From: Micromussa lordhowensis
Taxonomy: Eukaryota > Cnidaria > Anthozoa > Scleractinia > Lobophylliidae
Length of the DNA stretch: 64,000 nucleotides
Assembly (NCBI GenBank): GCA_964020085.1
Contig: CAXHUQ010001507.1
Coordinates: 1 to 64,000, forward strand
Reading direction: 5' to 3'
Under the pieces are notes generated by a model. The model did not search any database and was not told where the DNA came from. It saw only the letters and a list, made by a program, of their open reading frames with translations. Every line of letters begins with the position of its first letter. Positions within the stretch are counted from its first letter, which is position 1. Made by a program: the position numbers and the translations under genes. Shown here in pieces: positions 11,400-25,300 of this stretch.

Positions 11400-14300
11400 T
11401 GTACTCCGCCCCAGGGACTTGTACTCCGCCCCAGGGACTTGTACTCCGCCCCAGGGACTTGTACTCCGCCCCAGGGACTTGTACTCCGCCCCAGGGACTT
11501 GTACTCCGCCCCAGGGACTTGTACTCCGCCCCAGGGACTTGTACTCCGCCCCTGGGACTTATACTCCGCCCCAGGGACTTGTACTCCGCCCCAGGGACTT
11601 GTACTCCGCCCCAGGGACTTGTACTCCGCCCCAGGGACTTGTACTCCGCCCCAGGGACTTGTACTCTGCCCCAGGGACTTGTACTCCGCCCCAGGGACTT
11701 GTACTCCGCCCCAGGGACTTGTACTCCGCCCCAGGGACTTGTACTCCGCCCCAGGGACTTGTACTCCGCCCCAGGGACTTGTACTCCGCCCCTGGGACTT
11801 ATACTCCGCCCCAGGGACTTGTACTCCGCCCCAGGGACTTGTACTCCGCCCCAGGGACTTGTACTCCGCCCCAGGGACTTGTACTCCGCCCCAGGGACTT
11901 GTACTCTGCCCCAGGGACTTGTACTCCGCCCCAGAGGGACTTGTACTCCGCCCCAGAGGGACTTGTACTCCGCCCCAGGGACTTGTACTCCGCCCCAGGG
12001 ACTTGTACTCCGCCCCAGGGACTTGTACTCCGCCCCAGGGACTTGTACTCCGCCCCAGGGACTTGTACTCCGCCCCAGGGACTTGTACTCCGCTCCAGGG
12101 ACTTGTACTCCGCCTCAGGGACTTGTACTCCGCCCCAGAGGGACTTGTACTCCGCCCCAGGGACTTGTACTCCGCCCCAGAGGGACTTGTACTCCGCCCC
12201 AGAGGGACTTGTACTCCGCCCCAGGGACTTGTACTCCGCCCCAAAGGGACTTGTACTCCGCCCCAGGGACTTGTACTCCGCCCCAGGGACTTGTACTCCG
12301 CCCCAGGGACTTGTACTCCGCCCCAGGGACTTGTACTCCGCCCCAGGGACTTGTACTCCGCCCCAGGGACTTGTACTCCGCCCCAGGGACTTGTACACCG
12401 CCCCTGGGACTTATACTCCGCCCCAGGGACTTGTACTCCGCCCCAGGGACTTGTACTCCGCCCCAGGGACTTGTACTCCGCCCCAGGGACTTGTACTCCG
12501 CCCCAGGGACTTGTACTCCGCCCCAGGGACTTGTACTCCGCCCCAGGGACTTGTACTCCGCCCCAGGGACTTGTACTCCGCCCCAGGGACTTGTACTCCG
12601 CCCCAGGGACTTGTACTCCGCCCCAGGGACTTGTACTCCGCCCCAGGGACTTGTACTCCGCCCCAGGGACTTGTACTCCGCCCCAGGGACTTGTACTCCG
12701 CCCCAGGGACTTGTACTCCGCCCCAGGGACTTGTACTCCGCCCCAGGGACTTGTACTCCGCCCCAGGGACTTGTACTCCGCTCCAGGGACTTGTACTCCG
12801 CCCCAGGGACTTGTACTCCGCCCCAGGGACTTGTACTCCGCCCCAGGGACTTGTACTCCGCCCCAGGGACTTGTACTCCGCCCCAGAGGGACTTGTACTC
12901 CGCCCCAGAGGGACTTGTACTCCGCCCCAGGGACTTGTACTCCGCCCCAGGGACTTGTACTCCGCCCCAGGGACTTGTACTCCGCCCCAGGGACTTGTAC
13001 TCCGCCCCAGGGACTTGTACTCCGCCCCAGGGACTTGTACTCCGCCCCAGGGACTTGTACTCCGCCCCAGGGACTTGTACTCCGCCCCAGGGACTTGTAC
13101 TCCGCCCCAGGGACTTGTACTCCGCCCCAGGGACTTGTACTCCGCCCCAGAGGGACTTGTACTCCGCCCCAGGGACTTGTACTCCGCCCAAGAGGGACTT
13201 GTACTCCGCCCCAGAGGGACTTGTACTCCGCCCCAGGGACTTGTACTCCGCCCCAGAGGGACTTGTACTCCGCCCCAGGGACTTGTACTCCGCCCCAGAG
13301 GGACTTGTACTCCGCCCCAGGGACTTGTACTCCGCCCCAGAGGGACTTGTACTCCGCCCCAGAGGGACTTGTACTCCGCCCCAGGGACTTGTACTCCGCC
13401 CCAGAGGGACTTGTACTCCGCCCCAGGGACTTGTACTCCGCCCCAGGGACTTGTACTCCGCCCCAGGGACTTGTACTCCGCCCCAGGGACTTGTACTCCG
13501 CCCCATGGACTTGTACTCCGCCCCAGGGACTTATACTCCGCCCCAGGGACTTGTACTCCGCCCCAGGGACTTGTACTCCGCCCCAGGGACTTGTACTCCG
13601 CCCCAGGGACTTGTACTCCGCCCCAGGGACTTGTACTCCGCCCCAGGGACTTGTACTCCGCCTCAGGGACTTGTACTCCGCCCCAGGGACTTGTACTCCG
13701 CCCCAGGGACTTGTACTCCGCCCCAGGGACTTGTACTCCGCCCCAGGGACTTGTACTCCGCCCCAGAGGGACTTGTACTCCGCCCCAGAGGGACTTGTAC
13801 TCCGCCCCAGGGACTTGTACTCCGCCCCAGGGACTTGTACTCCGCCCCAGGGACTTGTACTCCGCCCCAGGGACTTGTACTCCGCCCCAGGGACTTGTAC
13901 TCCGTCCCAGGGACTTGTACTCCGCCCCAGGGACTTGTACTCCGCCCCAGGGACTTGTACTCCGCCCCAGGGACTTGTACTCCGCCCCAGGGACTTGTAC
14001 TCCGCCCCAGGGACTTGTACTCCGCCCCAGGGACTTGTACTCCGCCCCAGGGACTTGTACTCCGCCCCTGGGACTTATACTCCGCCCCAGGGACTTGTAC
14101 TCCGCCCCAGGGACTTGTACTCCGCCCCAGGGACTTGTACTCCGCCCCAGGGACTTGTACTCCGCCCCAGGGACTTGTACTCTGCCCCAGGGACTTGTAC
14201 TCCGCCCCAGGGACTTGTACTCCGCCCCAGGGACTTGTACTCCGCCCCAGGGACTTGTACTCCGCCCCAGGGACTTGTACTCCGCCCCAGGGACTTGTAC

Positions 14301-16376
14301 TCCGCCCCTGGGACTTATACTCCGCCCCAGGGACTTGTACTCCGCCCCAGGGACTTGTACTCCGCCCCAGGGACTTGTACTCCGCCCCAGGGACTTGTAC
14401 TCCGCCCCAGGGACTTGTACTCTGCCCCAGGGACTTGTACTCCGCCCCAGAGGGACTTGTACTCCGCCCCAGAGGGACTTGTACTCCGCCCCAGGGACTT
14501 GTACTCCGCCCCAGGGACTTGTACTCCGCCCCAGGGACTTGTACTCCGCCCCAGGGACTTGTACTCCGCCCCAGGGACTTGTACTCCGCCCCAGGGACTT
14601 GTACTCCGCTCCAGGGACTTGTACTCCGCCTCAGGGACTTGTACTCCGCCCCAGAGGGACTTGTACTCCGCCCCAGGGACTTGTACTCCGCCCCAGAGGG
14701 ACTTGTACTCCGCCCCAGAGGGACTTGTACTCCGCCCCAGGGACTTGTACTCCGCCCCAAAGGGACTTGTACTCCGCCCCAGGGACTTGTACTCCGCCCC
14801 AGGGACTTGTACTCCGCCCCAGGGACTTGTACTCCGCCCCAGGGACTTGTACTCCGCCCCAGGGACTTGTACTCCGCCCCAGGGACTTGTACTCCGCCCC
14901 AGGGACTTGTACACCGCCCCTGGGACTTATACTCCGCCCCAGGGACTTGTACTCCGCCCCAGGGACTTGTACTCCGCCCCAGGGACTTGTACTCCGCCCC
15001 AGGGACTTGTACTCCGCCCCAGGGACTTGTACTCCGCCCCAGGGACTTGTACTCCGCCCCAGGGACTTGTACTCCGCCCCAGGGACTTGTACTCCGCCCC
15101 AGGGACTTGTACTCCGCCCCAGGGACTTGTACTCCGCCCCAGGGACTTGTACTCCGCCCCAGGGACTTGTACTCCGCCCCAGGGACTTGTACTCCGCCCC
15201 AGGGACTTGTACTCCGCCCCAGGGACTTGTACTCCGCCCCAGGGACTTGTACTCCGCCCCAGGGACTTGTACTCCGCCCCAGGGACTTGTACTCCGCTCC
15301 AGGGACTTGTACTCCGCCCCAGGGACTTGTACTCCGCCCCAGGGACTTGTACTCCGCCCCAGGGACTTGTACTCCGCCCCAGGGACTTGTACTCCGCCCC
15401 AGAGGGACTTGTACTCCGCCCCAGAGGGACTTGTACTCCGCCCCAGGGACTTGTACTCCGCCCCAGGGACTTGTACTCCGCCCCAGGGACTTGTACTCCG
15501 CCCCAGGGACTTGTACTCCGCCCCAGGGACTTGTACTCCGCCCCAGGGACTTGTACTCCGCCCCAGGGACTTGTACTCCGCCCCAGGGACTTGTACTCCG
15601 CCCCAGGGACTTGTACTCCGCCCCAGGGACTTGTACTCCGCCCCAGGGACTTGTACTCCGCCCCAGAGGGACTTGTACTCCGCCCCAGGGACTTGTACTC
15701 CGCCCAAGAGGGACTTGTACTCCGCCCCAGAGGGACTTGTACTCCGCCCCAGGGACTTGTACTCCGCCCCAGAGGGACTTGTACTCCGCCCCAGGGACTT
15801 GTACTCCGCCCCAGAGGGACTTGTACTCCGCCCCAGGGACTTGTACTCCGCCCCAGAGGGACTTGTACTCCGCCCCAGAGGGACTTGTACTCCGCCCCAG
15901 GGACTTGTACTCCGCCCCAGAGGGACTTGTACTCCGCCCCAGGGACTTGTACTCCGCCCCAGGGACTTGTACTCCGCCCCAGGGACTTGTACTCCGCCCC
16001 AGGGACTTGTACTCCGCCCCATGGACTTGTACTCCGCCCCAGGGACTTATACTCCGCCCCAGGGACTTGTACTCCGCCCCAGGGACTTGTACTCCGCCCC
16101 AGGGACTTGTACTCCGCCCCAGGGACTTGTACTCCGCCCCAGGGACTTGTACTCCGCCCCAGGGACTTGTACTCCGCCTCAGGGACTTGTACTCCGCCCC
16201 AGGGACTTGTACTCCGCCCCAGGGACTTGTACTCCGCCCCAGGGACTTGTACTCCGCCCCAGGGACTTGTACTCCGCCCCAGAGGGACTTGTACTCCGCC
16301 CCAGAGGGACTTGTACTCCGCCCCAGGGACTTGTACTCCGCCCCAGGGACTTGTACTCCGCCCCAGGGACTTGTAC
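11400..16376. repeat. 2,516-bp tandem duplication inside the satellite
   Basis: Variants recur with an offset of exactly 2,516 bp. CCCCTGGGACTTAT lies at 11,553 and 14,069 and again at 11,793 and 14,309. ACACCG lies at 12,395 and 14,911. CCCATGGAC lies at 13,506 and 16,022. CCTCAGG lies at 13,663 and 16,179. AG insertions lie at 13,765 and 16,281. Within each copy a 240-bp sub-duplication is also visible (11,553/11,793 and 14,069/14,309). The copies look essentially identical, so this event is recent compared with the mutations it carries. A CCGTCCC variant at about 13,905 has no partner at 16,421, which bounds the right end of the duplication. Confidence 0.85.
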
Positions 16377-19300
16377 CGCCCCAGGGACTTGTACTCCGCC
16401 CCAGGGACTTGTACTCCGCCCCAGGGACTTGTACTCCGCCCCAGGGACTTGTACTCCGCCCCAGGGACTTGTACTCCGCCCCAGGGACTTGTACTCCGCC
16501 CCAGGGACTTGTACTCCGCCCCAGGGACTTGTACTCCGCCCCAGGGACTTGTACTCCGCCCCAGGGACTTGTACTCCGCCCCAGGGACTTGTACTCCGCC
16601 CCAGGGACTTGTACTCCGCCCCAGGGACTTGTACTCCGCCCCAGGGACTTGTACTCCGCCCCAGGGACTTGTACTCCGCCCCAGGGACTTGTACTCCGCC
16701 CCAGGGACTTGTACTCCGCCCCAGGGACTTGTACTCCGCCCCAGGGACTTGTACTCCGCCCCAGGGACTTGTACTCCGCCCCAGGGACTTGTACTCCGCC
16801 CCAGGGACTTGTACTCCGCCCCAGGGACTTGTACTCCGCCCCAGGGACTTGTACTCCGCCCCAGGGACTTGTACTCCGCCCCAGGGACTTGTACTCCGCC
16901 CCAGGGACTTGTACTCCGCCCCAGGGACTTGTACTCCGCCCCAGGGACTTGTACTCCGCCCCAGGGACTTGTACTCCGCCCCAGGGACTTGTACTCCGCC
17001 CCAGGGACTTGTACTCCGCCCCAGGGACTTGTACTCCGCCCCAGGGACTTGTACTCCGCCCCAGGGACTTGTACTCCGCCCCAGGGACTTGTACTCCGCC
17101 CCAGGGACTTGTACTCCGCCCCAGGGACTTGTACTCCGCCCCAGGGACTTGTACTCCGCCCCAGGGACTTGTACTCCGCCCCAGGGACTTGTACTCCGCC
17201 CCAGGGACTTGTACTCCGCCCCAGGGACTTGTACTCCGCCCCAGGGACTTGTACTCCGCCCCAGGGACTTGTACTCCGCCCCAGGGACTTGTACTCCGCC
17301 CCAGGGACTTGTACTCCGCCCCAGGGACTTGTACTCCGCCCCAGGGACTTGTACTCCGCCCCAGGGACTTGTACTCCGCCCCAGGGACTTGTACTCCGCC
17401 CCAGGGACTTGTACTCCGCCCCAGGGACTTGTACTCCGCCCCAGGGACTTGTACTCCGCCCCAGGGACTTGTACTCCGCCCCAGGGACTTGTACTCCGCC
17501 CCAGGGACTTGTACTCCGCCCCAGGGACTTGTACTCCGCCCCAGGGACTTGTACTCCGCCCCAGGGACTTGTACTCCGCCCCAGGGACTTGTACTCCGCC
17601 CCAGGGACTTGTACTCCGCCCCAGGGACTTGTACTCCGCCCCAGGGACTTGTACTCCGCCCCAGGGACTTGTACTCCGCCCCAGGGACTTGTACTCCGCC
17701 CCAGGGACTTGTACTCCGCCCCAGGGACTTGTACTCCGCCCCAGGGACTTGTACTCCGCCCCAGGGACTTGTACTCCGCCCCAGGGACTTGTACTCCGCC
17801 CCAGGGACTTGTACTCCGCCCCAGGGACTTGTACTCCGCCCCAGGGACTTGTACTCCGCCCCAGGGACTTGTACTCCGCCCCAGGGACTTGTACTCCGCC
17901 CCAGGGACTTGTACTCCGCCCCAGGGACTTGTACTCCGCCCCAGGGACTTGTACTCCGCCCCAGGGACTTGTACTCCGCCCCAGGGACTTGTACTCCGCC
18001 CCAGGGACTTGTACTCCGCCCCAGGGACTTGTACTCCGCCCCAGGGACTTGTACTCCGCCCCAGGGACTTGTACTCCGCCCCAGGGACTTGTACTCCGCC
18101 CCAGGGACTTGTACTCCGCCCCAGGGACTTGTACTCCGCCCCAGGGACTTGTACTCCGCCCCAGGGACTTGTACTCCGCCCCAGGGACTTGTACTCCGCC
18201 CCAGGGACTTGTACTCCGCCCCAGGGACTTGTACTCCGCCCCAGGGACTTGTACTCCGCCCCAGGGACTTGTACTCCGCCCCAGGGACTTGTACTCCGCC
18301 CCAGGGACTTGTACTCCGCCCCAGGGACTTGTACTCCGCCCCAGGGACTTGTACTCCGCCCCAGGGACTTGTACTCCGCCCCAGGGACTTGTACTCCGCC
18401 CCAGGGACTTGTACTCCGCCCCAGGGACTTGTACTCCGCCCCAGGGACTTGTACTCCGCCCCAGGGACTTGTACTCCGCCCCAGGGACTTGTACTCCGCC
18501 CCAGGGACTTGTACTCCGCCCCAGGGACTTGTACTCCGCCCCAGGGACTTGTACTCCGCCCCAGGGACTTGTACTCCGCCCCAGGGACTTGTACTCCGCC
18601 CCAGGGACTTGTACTCCGCCCCAGGGACTTGTACTCCGCCCCAGGGACTTGTACTCCGCCCCAGGGACTTGTACTCCGCCCCAGGGACTTGTACTCCGCC
18701 CCAGGGACTTGTACTCCGCCCCAGGGACTTGTACTCCGCCCCAGGGACTTGTACTCCGCCCCAGGGACTTGTACTCCGCCCCAGGGACTTGTACTCCGCC
18801 CCAGGGACTTGTACTCCGCCCCAGGGACTTGTACTCCGCCCCAGGGACTTGTACTCCGCCCCAGGGACTTGTACTCCGCCCCAGGGACTTGTACTCCGCC
18901 CCAGGGACTTGTACTCCGCCCCAGGGACTTGTACTCCGCCCCAGGGACTTGTACTCCGCCCCAGGGACTTGTACTCCGCCCCAGGGACTTGTACTCCGCC
19001 CCAGGGACTTGTACTCCGCCCCAGGGACTTGTACTCCGCCCCAGGGACTTGTACTCCGCCCCAGGGACTTGTACTCCGCCCCAGGGACTTGTACTCCGCC
19101 CCAGGGACTTGTACTCCGCCCCAGGGACTTGTACTCCGCCCCAGGGACTTGTACTCCGCCCCAGGGACTTGTACTCCGCCCCAGGGACTTGTACTCCGCC
19201 CCAGGGACTTGTACTCCGCCCCAGGGACTTGTACTCCGCCCCAGGGACTTGTACTCCGCCCCAGGGACTTGTACTCCGCCCCAGGGACTTGTACTCCGCC

Positions 19301-22300
19301 CCAGGGACTTGCACTCCGCCCCAGGGACTTGTACTCCGCCCCAGGGACTTGTACTCCGCCCCAGGGACTTGTACTCCGCCCCAGGGACTTGTACTCCGCC
19401 CCAGGGACTTGTACTCCGCCCCAGGGACTTGTACTCCGCCCCAGGGACTTGTACTCCGCCCCAGGGACTTGTACTCCGCCCCAGGGACTTGTACTCCGCC
19501 CCAGGGACTTGTACTCCGCCCCAGGGACTTGTACTCCGCCCCAGGGACTTGTACTCCGCCCCAGGGACTTGTACTCCGCCCCAGGGACTTGTACTCCGCC
19601 CCAGGGACTTGTACTCCGCCCCAGGGACTTGTACTCCGCCCCAGGGACTTGTACTCCGCCCCAGGGACTTGTACTCCGCCCCAGGGACTTGTACTCCGCC
19701 CCAGGGACTTGTACTCCGCCCCAGGGACTTGTACTCCGCCCCAGGGACTTGTACTCCGCCCCAGGGACTTGTACTCCGCCCCAGGGACTTGTACTCCGCC
19801 CCAGGGACTTGTACTCCGCCCCAGGGACTTGTACTCCGCCCCAGGGACTTGTACTCCGCCCCAGGGACTTGTACTCCGCCCCAGGGACTTGTACTCCGCC
19901 CCAGGGACTTGTACTCCGCCCCAGGGACTTGTACTCCGCCCCAGGGACTTGTACTCCGCCCCAGGGACTTGTACTCCGCCCCAGGGACTTGTACTCCGCC
20001 CCAGGGACTTGTACTCCGCCCCAGGGACTTGTACTCCGCCCCAGGGACTTGTACTCCGCCCCAGGGACTTGTACTCCGCCCCAGGGACTTGTACTCCGCC
20101 CCAGGGACTTGTACTCCGCCCCAGGGACTTGTACTCCGCCCCAGGGACTTGTACTCCGCCCCAGGGACTTGTACTCCGCCCCAGGGACTTGTACTCCGCC
20201 CCAGGGACTTGTACTCCGCCCCAGGGACTTGTACTCCGCCCCAGGGACTTGTACTCCGCCCCAGGGACTTGTACTCCGCCCCAGGGACTTGTACTCCGCC
20301 CCAGGGACTTGTACTCCGCCCCAGGGACTTGTACTCCGCCCCAGGGACTTGTACTCCGCCCCAGGGACTTGTACTCCGCCCCAGGGACTTGTACTCCGCC
20401 CCAGGGACTTGTACTCCGCCCCAGGGACTTGTACTCCGCCCCAGGGACTTGTACTCCGCCCCAGGGACTTGTACTCCGCCCCAGGGACTTGTACTCCGCC
20501 CCAGGGACTTGTACTCCGCCCCAGGGACTTGTACTCCGCCCCAGGGACTTGTACTCCGCCCCAGGGACTTGTACTCCGCCCCAGGGACTTGTACTCCGCC
20601 CCAGGGACTTGTACTCCGCCCCAGGGACTTGTACTCCGCCCCAGGGACTTGTACTCCGCCCCAGGGACTTGTACTCCGCCCCAGGGACTTGTACTCCGCC
20701 CCAGGGACTTGTACTCCGCCCCAGGGACTTGTACTCCGCCCCAGGGACTTGTACTCCGCCCCAGGGACTTGTACTCCGCCCCAGGGACTTGTACTCCGCC
20801 CCAGGGACTTGTACTCCGCCCCAGGGACTTGTACTCCGCCCCAGGGACTTGTACTCCGCCCCAGGGACTTGTACTCCGCCCCAGGGACTTGTACTCCGCC
20901 CCAGGGACTTGTACTCCGCCCCAGGGACTTGTACTCCGCCCCAGGGACTTGTACTCCGCCCCAGGGACTTGTACTCCGCCCCAGGGACTTGTACTCCGCC
21001 CCAGGGACTTGTACTCCGCCCCAGGGACTTGTACTCCGCCCCAGGGACTTGTACTCCGCCCCAGGGACTTGTACTCCGCCCCAGGGACTTGTACTCCGCC
21101 CCAGGGACTTGTACTCCGCCCCAGGGACTTGTACTCCGCCCCAGGGACTTGTACTCCGCCCCAGGGACTTGTACTCCGCCCCAGGGACTTGTACTCCGCC
21201 CCAGGGACTTGTACTCCGCCCCAGGGACTTGTACTCCGCCCCAGGGACTTGTACTCCGCCCCAGGGACTTGTACTCCGCCCCAGGGACTTGTACTCCGCC
21301 CCAGGGACTTGTACTCCGCCCCAGGGACTTGTACTCCGCCCCAGGGACTTGTACTCCGCCCCAGGGACTTGTACTCCGCCCCAGGGACTTGTACTCCGCC
21401 CCAGGGACTTGTACTCCGCCCCAGGGACTTGTACTCCGCCCCAGGGACTTGTACTCCGCCCCAGGGACTTGTACTCCGCCCCAGGGACTTGTACTCCGCC
21501 CCAGGGACTTGTACTCCGCCCCAGGGACTTGTACTCCGCCCCAGGGACTTGTACTCCGCCCCAGGGACTTGTACTCCGCCCCAGGGACTTGTACTCCGCC
21601 CCAGGGACTTGTACTCCGCCCCAGGGACTTGTACTCCGCCCCAGGGACTTGTACTCCGCCCCAGGGACTTGTACTCCGCCCCAGGGACTTGTACTCCGCC
21701 CCAGGGACTTGTACTCCGCCCCAGGGACTTGTACTCCGCCCCAGGGACTTGTACTCCGCCCCAGGGACTTGTACTCCGCCCCAGGGACTTGTACTCCGCC
21801 CCAGGGACTTGTACTCCGCCCCAGGGACTTGTACTCCGCCCCAGGGACTTGTACTCCGCCCCAGGGACTTGTACTCCGCCCCAGGGACTTGTACTCCGCC
21901 CCAGGGACTTGTACTCCGCCCCAGGGACTTGTACTCCGCCCCAGGGACTTGTACTCCGCCCCAGGGACTTGTACTCCGCCCCAGGGACTTGTACTCCGCC
22001 CCAGGGACTTGTACTCCGCCCCAGGGACTTGTACTCCGCCCCAGGGACTTGTACTCCGCCCCAGGGACTTGTACTCCGCCCCAGGGACTTGTACTCCGCC
22101 CCAGGGACTTGTACTCCGCCCCAGGGACTTGTACTCCGCCCCAGGGACTTGTACTCCGCCCCAGGGACTTGTACTCCGCCCCAGGGACTTGTACTCCGCC
22201 CCAGGGACTTGTACTCCGCCCCAGGGACTTGTACTCCGCCCCAGGGACTTGTACTCCGCCCCAGGGACTTGTACTCCGCCCCAGGGACTTGTACTCCGCC

Positions 22301-25300
22301 CCAGGGACTTGTACTCCGCCCCAGGGACTTGTACTCCGCCCCAGGGACTTGTACTCCGCCCCAGGGACTTGTACTCCGCCCCAGGGACTTGTACTCCGCC
22401 CCAGGGACTTGTACTCCGCCCCAGGGACTTGTACTCCGCCCCAGGGACTTGTACTCCGCCCCAGGGACTTGTACTCCGCCCCAGGGACTTGTACTCCGCC
22501 CCAGGGACTTGTACTCCGCCCCAGGGACTTGTACTCCGCCCCAGGGACTTGTACTCCGCCCCAGGGACTTGTACTCCGCCCCAGGGACTTGTACTCCGCC
22601 CCAGGGACTTGTACTCCGCCCCAGGGACTTGTACTCCGCCCCAGGGACTTGTACTCCGCCCCAGGGACTTGTACTCCGCCCCAGGGACTTGTACTCCGCC
22701 CCAGGGACTTGTACTCCGCCCCAGGGACTTGTACTCCGCCCCAGGGACTTGTACTCCGCCCCAGGGACTTGTACTCCGCCCCCAGGGACTTGTACTCCGC
22801 CCCAGGGACTTGTACTCCGCCCCAGGGACTTGTACTCCGCCCCAGGGACTTGTACTCCGCCCCAGGGACTTGTACTCCGCCCCAGGGACTTGTACTCCGC
22901 CCCAGGGACTTGTACTCCGCCCCAGGGACTTGTACTCCGCCCCAGGGACTTGTACTCCGCCCCAGGGACTTGTACTCCGCCCCAGGGACTTGTACTCCGC
23001 CCCAGGGACTTGTACTCCGCCCCAGGGACTTGTACTCCGCCCCAGGGACTTGTACTCCGCCCCAGGGACTTGTACTCCGCCCCAGGGACTTGTACTCCGC
23101 CCCAGGGACTTGTACTCCGCCCCAGGGACTTGTACTCCGCCCCAGGGACTTGTACTCCGCCCCAGGGACTTGTACTCCGCCCCAGGGACTTGTACTCCGC
23201 CCCAGGGACTTGTACTCCGCCCCAGGGACTTGTACTCCGCCCCAGGGACTTGTACTCCGCCCCAGGGACTTGTACTCCGCCCCAGGGACTTGTACTCCGC
23301 CCCAGGGACTTGTACTCCGCCCCAGGGACTTGTACTCCGCCCCAGGGACTTGTACTCCGCCCCAGGGACTTGTACTCCGCCCCAGGGACTTGTACTCCGC
23401 CCCAGGGACTTGTACTCCGCCCCAGGGACTTGTACTCCGCCCCAGGGACTTGTACTCCGCCCCAGGGACTTGTACTCCGCCCCAGGGACTTGTACTCCGC
23501 CCCAGGGACTTGTACTCCGCCCCAGGGACTTGTACTCCGCCCCAGGGACTTGTACTCCGCCCCAGGGACTTGTACTCCGCCCCAGGGACTTGTACTCCGC
23601 CCCAGGGACTTGTACTCCGCCCCAGGGACTTGTACTCCGCCCCAGGGACTTGTACTCCGCCCCAGGGACTTGTACTCCGCCCAGGGACTTGTACTCCGCC
23701 CCAGGGACTTGTACTCCGCCCCAGGGACTTGTACTCCGCCCCAGGGACTTGTACTCCGCCCCAGGGACTTGTACTCCGCCCCAGGGACTTGTACTCCGCC
23801 CCAGGGACTTGTACTCCGCCCCAGGGACTTGTACTCCGCCCCAGGGACTTGTACTCCGCCCCAGGGACTTGTACTCCGCCCCAGGGACTTGTACTCCGCC
23901 CCAGGGACTTGTACTCCGCCCCAGGGACTTGTACTCCGCCCCAGGGACTTGTACTCCGCCCCAGGGACTTGTACTCCGCCCCAGGGACTTGTACTCCGCC
24001 CCAGGGACTTGTACTCCGCCCCAGGGACTTGTACTCCGCCCCAGGGACTTGTACTCCGCCCCAGGGACTTGTACTCCGCCCCAGGGACTTGTACTCCGCC
24101 CCAGGGACTTGTACTCCGCCCCAGGGACTTGTACTCCGCCCCAGGGACTTGTACTCCGCCCCAGGGACTTGTACTCCGCCCCAGGGACTTGTACTCCGCC
24201 CCAGGGACTTGTACTCCGCCCCAGGGACTTGTACTCCGCCCCAGGGACTTGTACTCCGCCCCAGGGACTTGTACTCCGCCCCAGGGACTTGTACTCCGCC
24301 CCAGGGACTTGTACTCCGCCCCAGGGACTTGTACTCCGCCCCAGGGACTTGTACTCCGCCCCAGGGACTTGTACTCCGCCCCAGGGACTTGTACTCCGCC
24401 CCAGGGACTTGTACTCCGCCCCAGGGACTTGTACTCCGCCCCAGGGACTTGTACTCCGCCCCAGGGACTTGTACTCCGCCCCAGGGACTTGTACTCCGCC
24501 CCAGGGACTTGTACTCCGCCCCAGGGACTTGTACTCCGCCCCAGGGACTTGTACTCCGCCCCAGGGACTTGTACTCCGCCCCAGGGACTTGTACTCCGCC
24601 CCAGGGACTTGTACTCCGCCCCAGGGACTTGTACTCCGCCCCAGGGACTTGTACTCCGCCCCAGGGACTTGTACTCCGCCCCAGGGACTTGTACTCCGCC
24701 CCAGGGACTTGTACTCCGCCCCAGGGACTTGTACTCCGCCCCAGGGACTTGTACTCCGCCCCAGGGACTTGTACTCCGCCCCAGGGACTTGTACTCCGCC
24801 CCAGGGACTTGTACTCCGCCCCAGGGACTTGTACTCCGCCCCAGGGACTTGTACTCCGCCCCAGGGACTTGTACTCCGCCCCAGGGACTTGTACTCCGCC
24901 CCAGGGACTTGTACTCCGCCCCAGGGACTTGTACTCCGCCCCAGGGACTTGTACTCCGCCCCAGGGACTTGTACTCCGCCCCAGGGACTTGTACTCCGCC
25001 CCAGGGACTTGTACTCCGCCCCAGGGACTTGTACTCCGCCCCAGGGACTTGTACTCCGCCCCAGGGACTTGTACTCCGCCCCAGGGACTTGTACTCCGCC
25101 CCAGGGACTTGTACTCCGCCCCAGGGACTTGTACTCCGCCCCAGGGACTTGTACTCCGCCCCAGGGACTTGTACTCCGCCCCAGGGACTTGTACTCCGCC
25201 CCAGGGACTTGTACTCCGCCCCAGGGACTTGTACTCCGCCCCAGGGACTTGTACTCCGCCCCAGGGACTTGTACTCCGCCCCAGGGACTTGTACTCCGCC

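Larger units (their letters stand above)
5608..16376. repeat. Degenerate core of the satellite with higher-order repeats
   Basis: Here the 20-bp unit is interspersed with many 22-bp units (CCCAGAGGGAC, an AG insertion) and with point variants: GGACTTATACTCC, CCCCTGGGACTTAT, CTTCCCAGG, GGTACTTG, CCTCAGGG, ACACCGCC and others. Several variants recur at fixed distances, showing segmental tandem duplication inside the array (separate entries). The block ends at a unit shortened by two bases (TTGTACCGCC, about 16,371-16,380), directly after which the array becomes perfect again. The core is therefore the oldest-looking part of the array. Confidence 0.9.
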
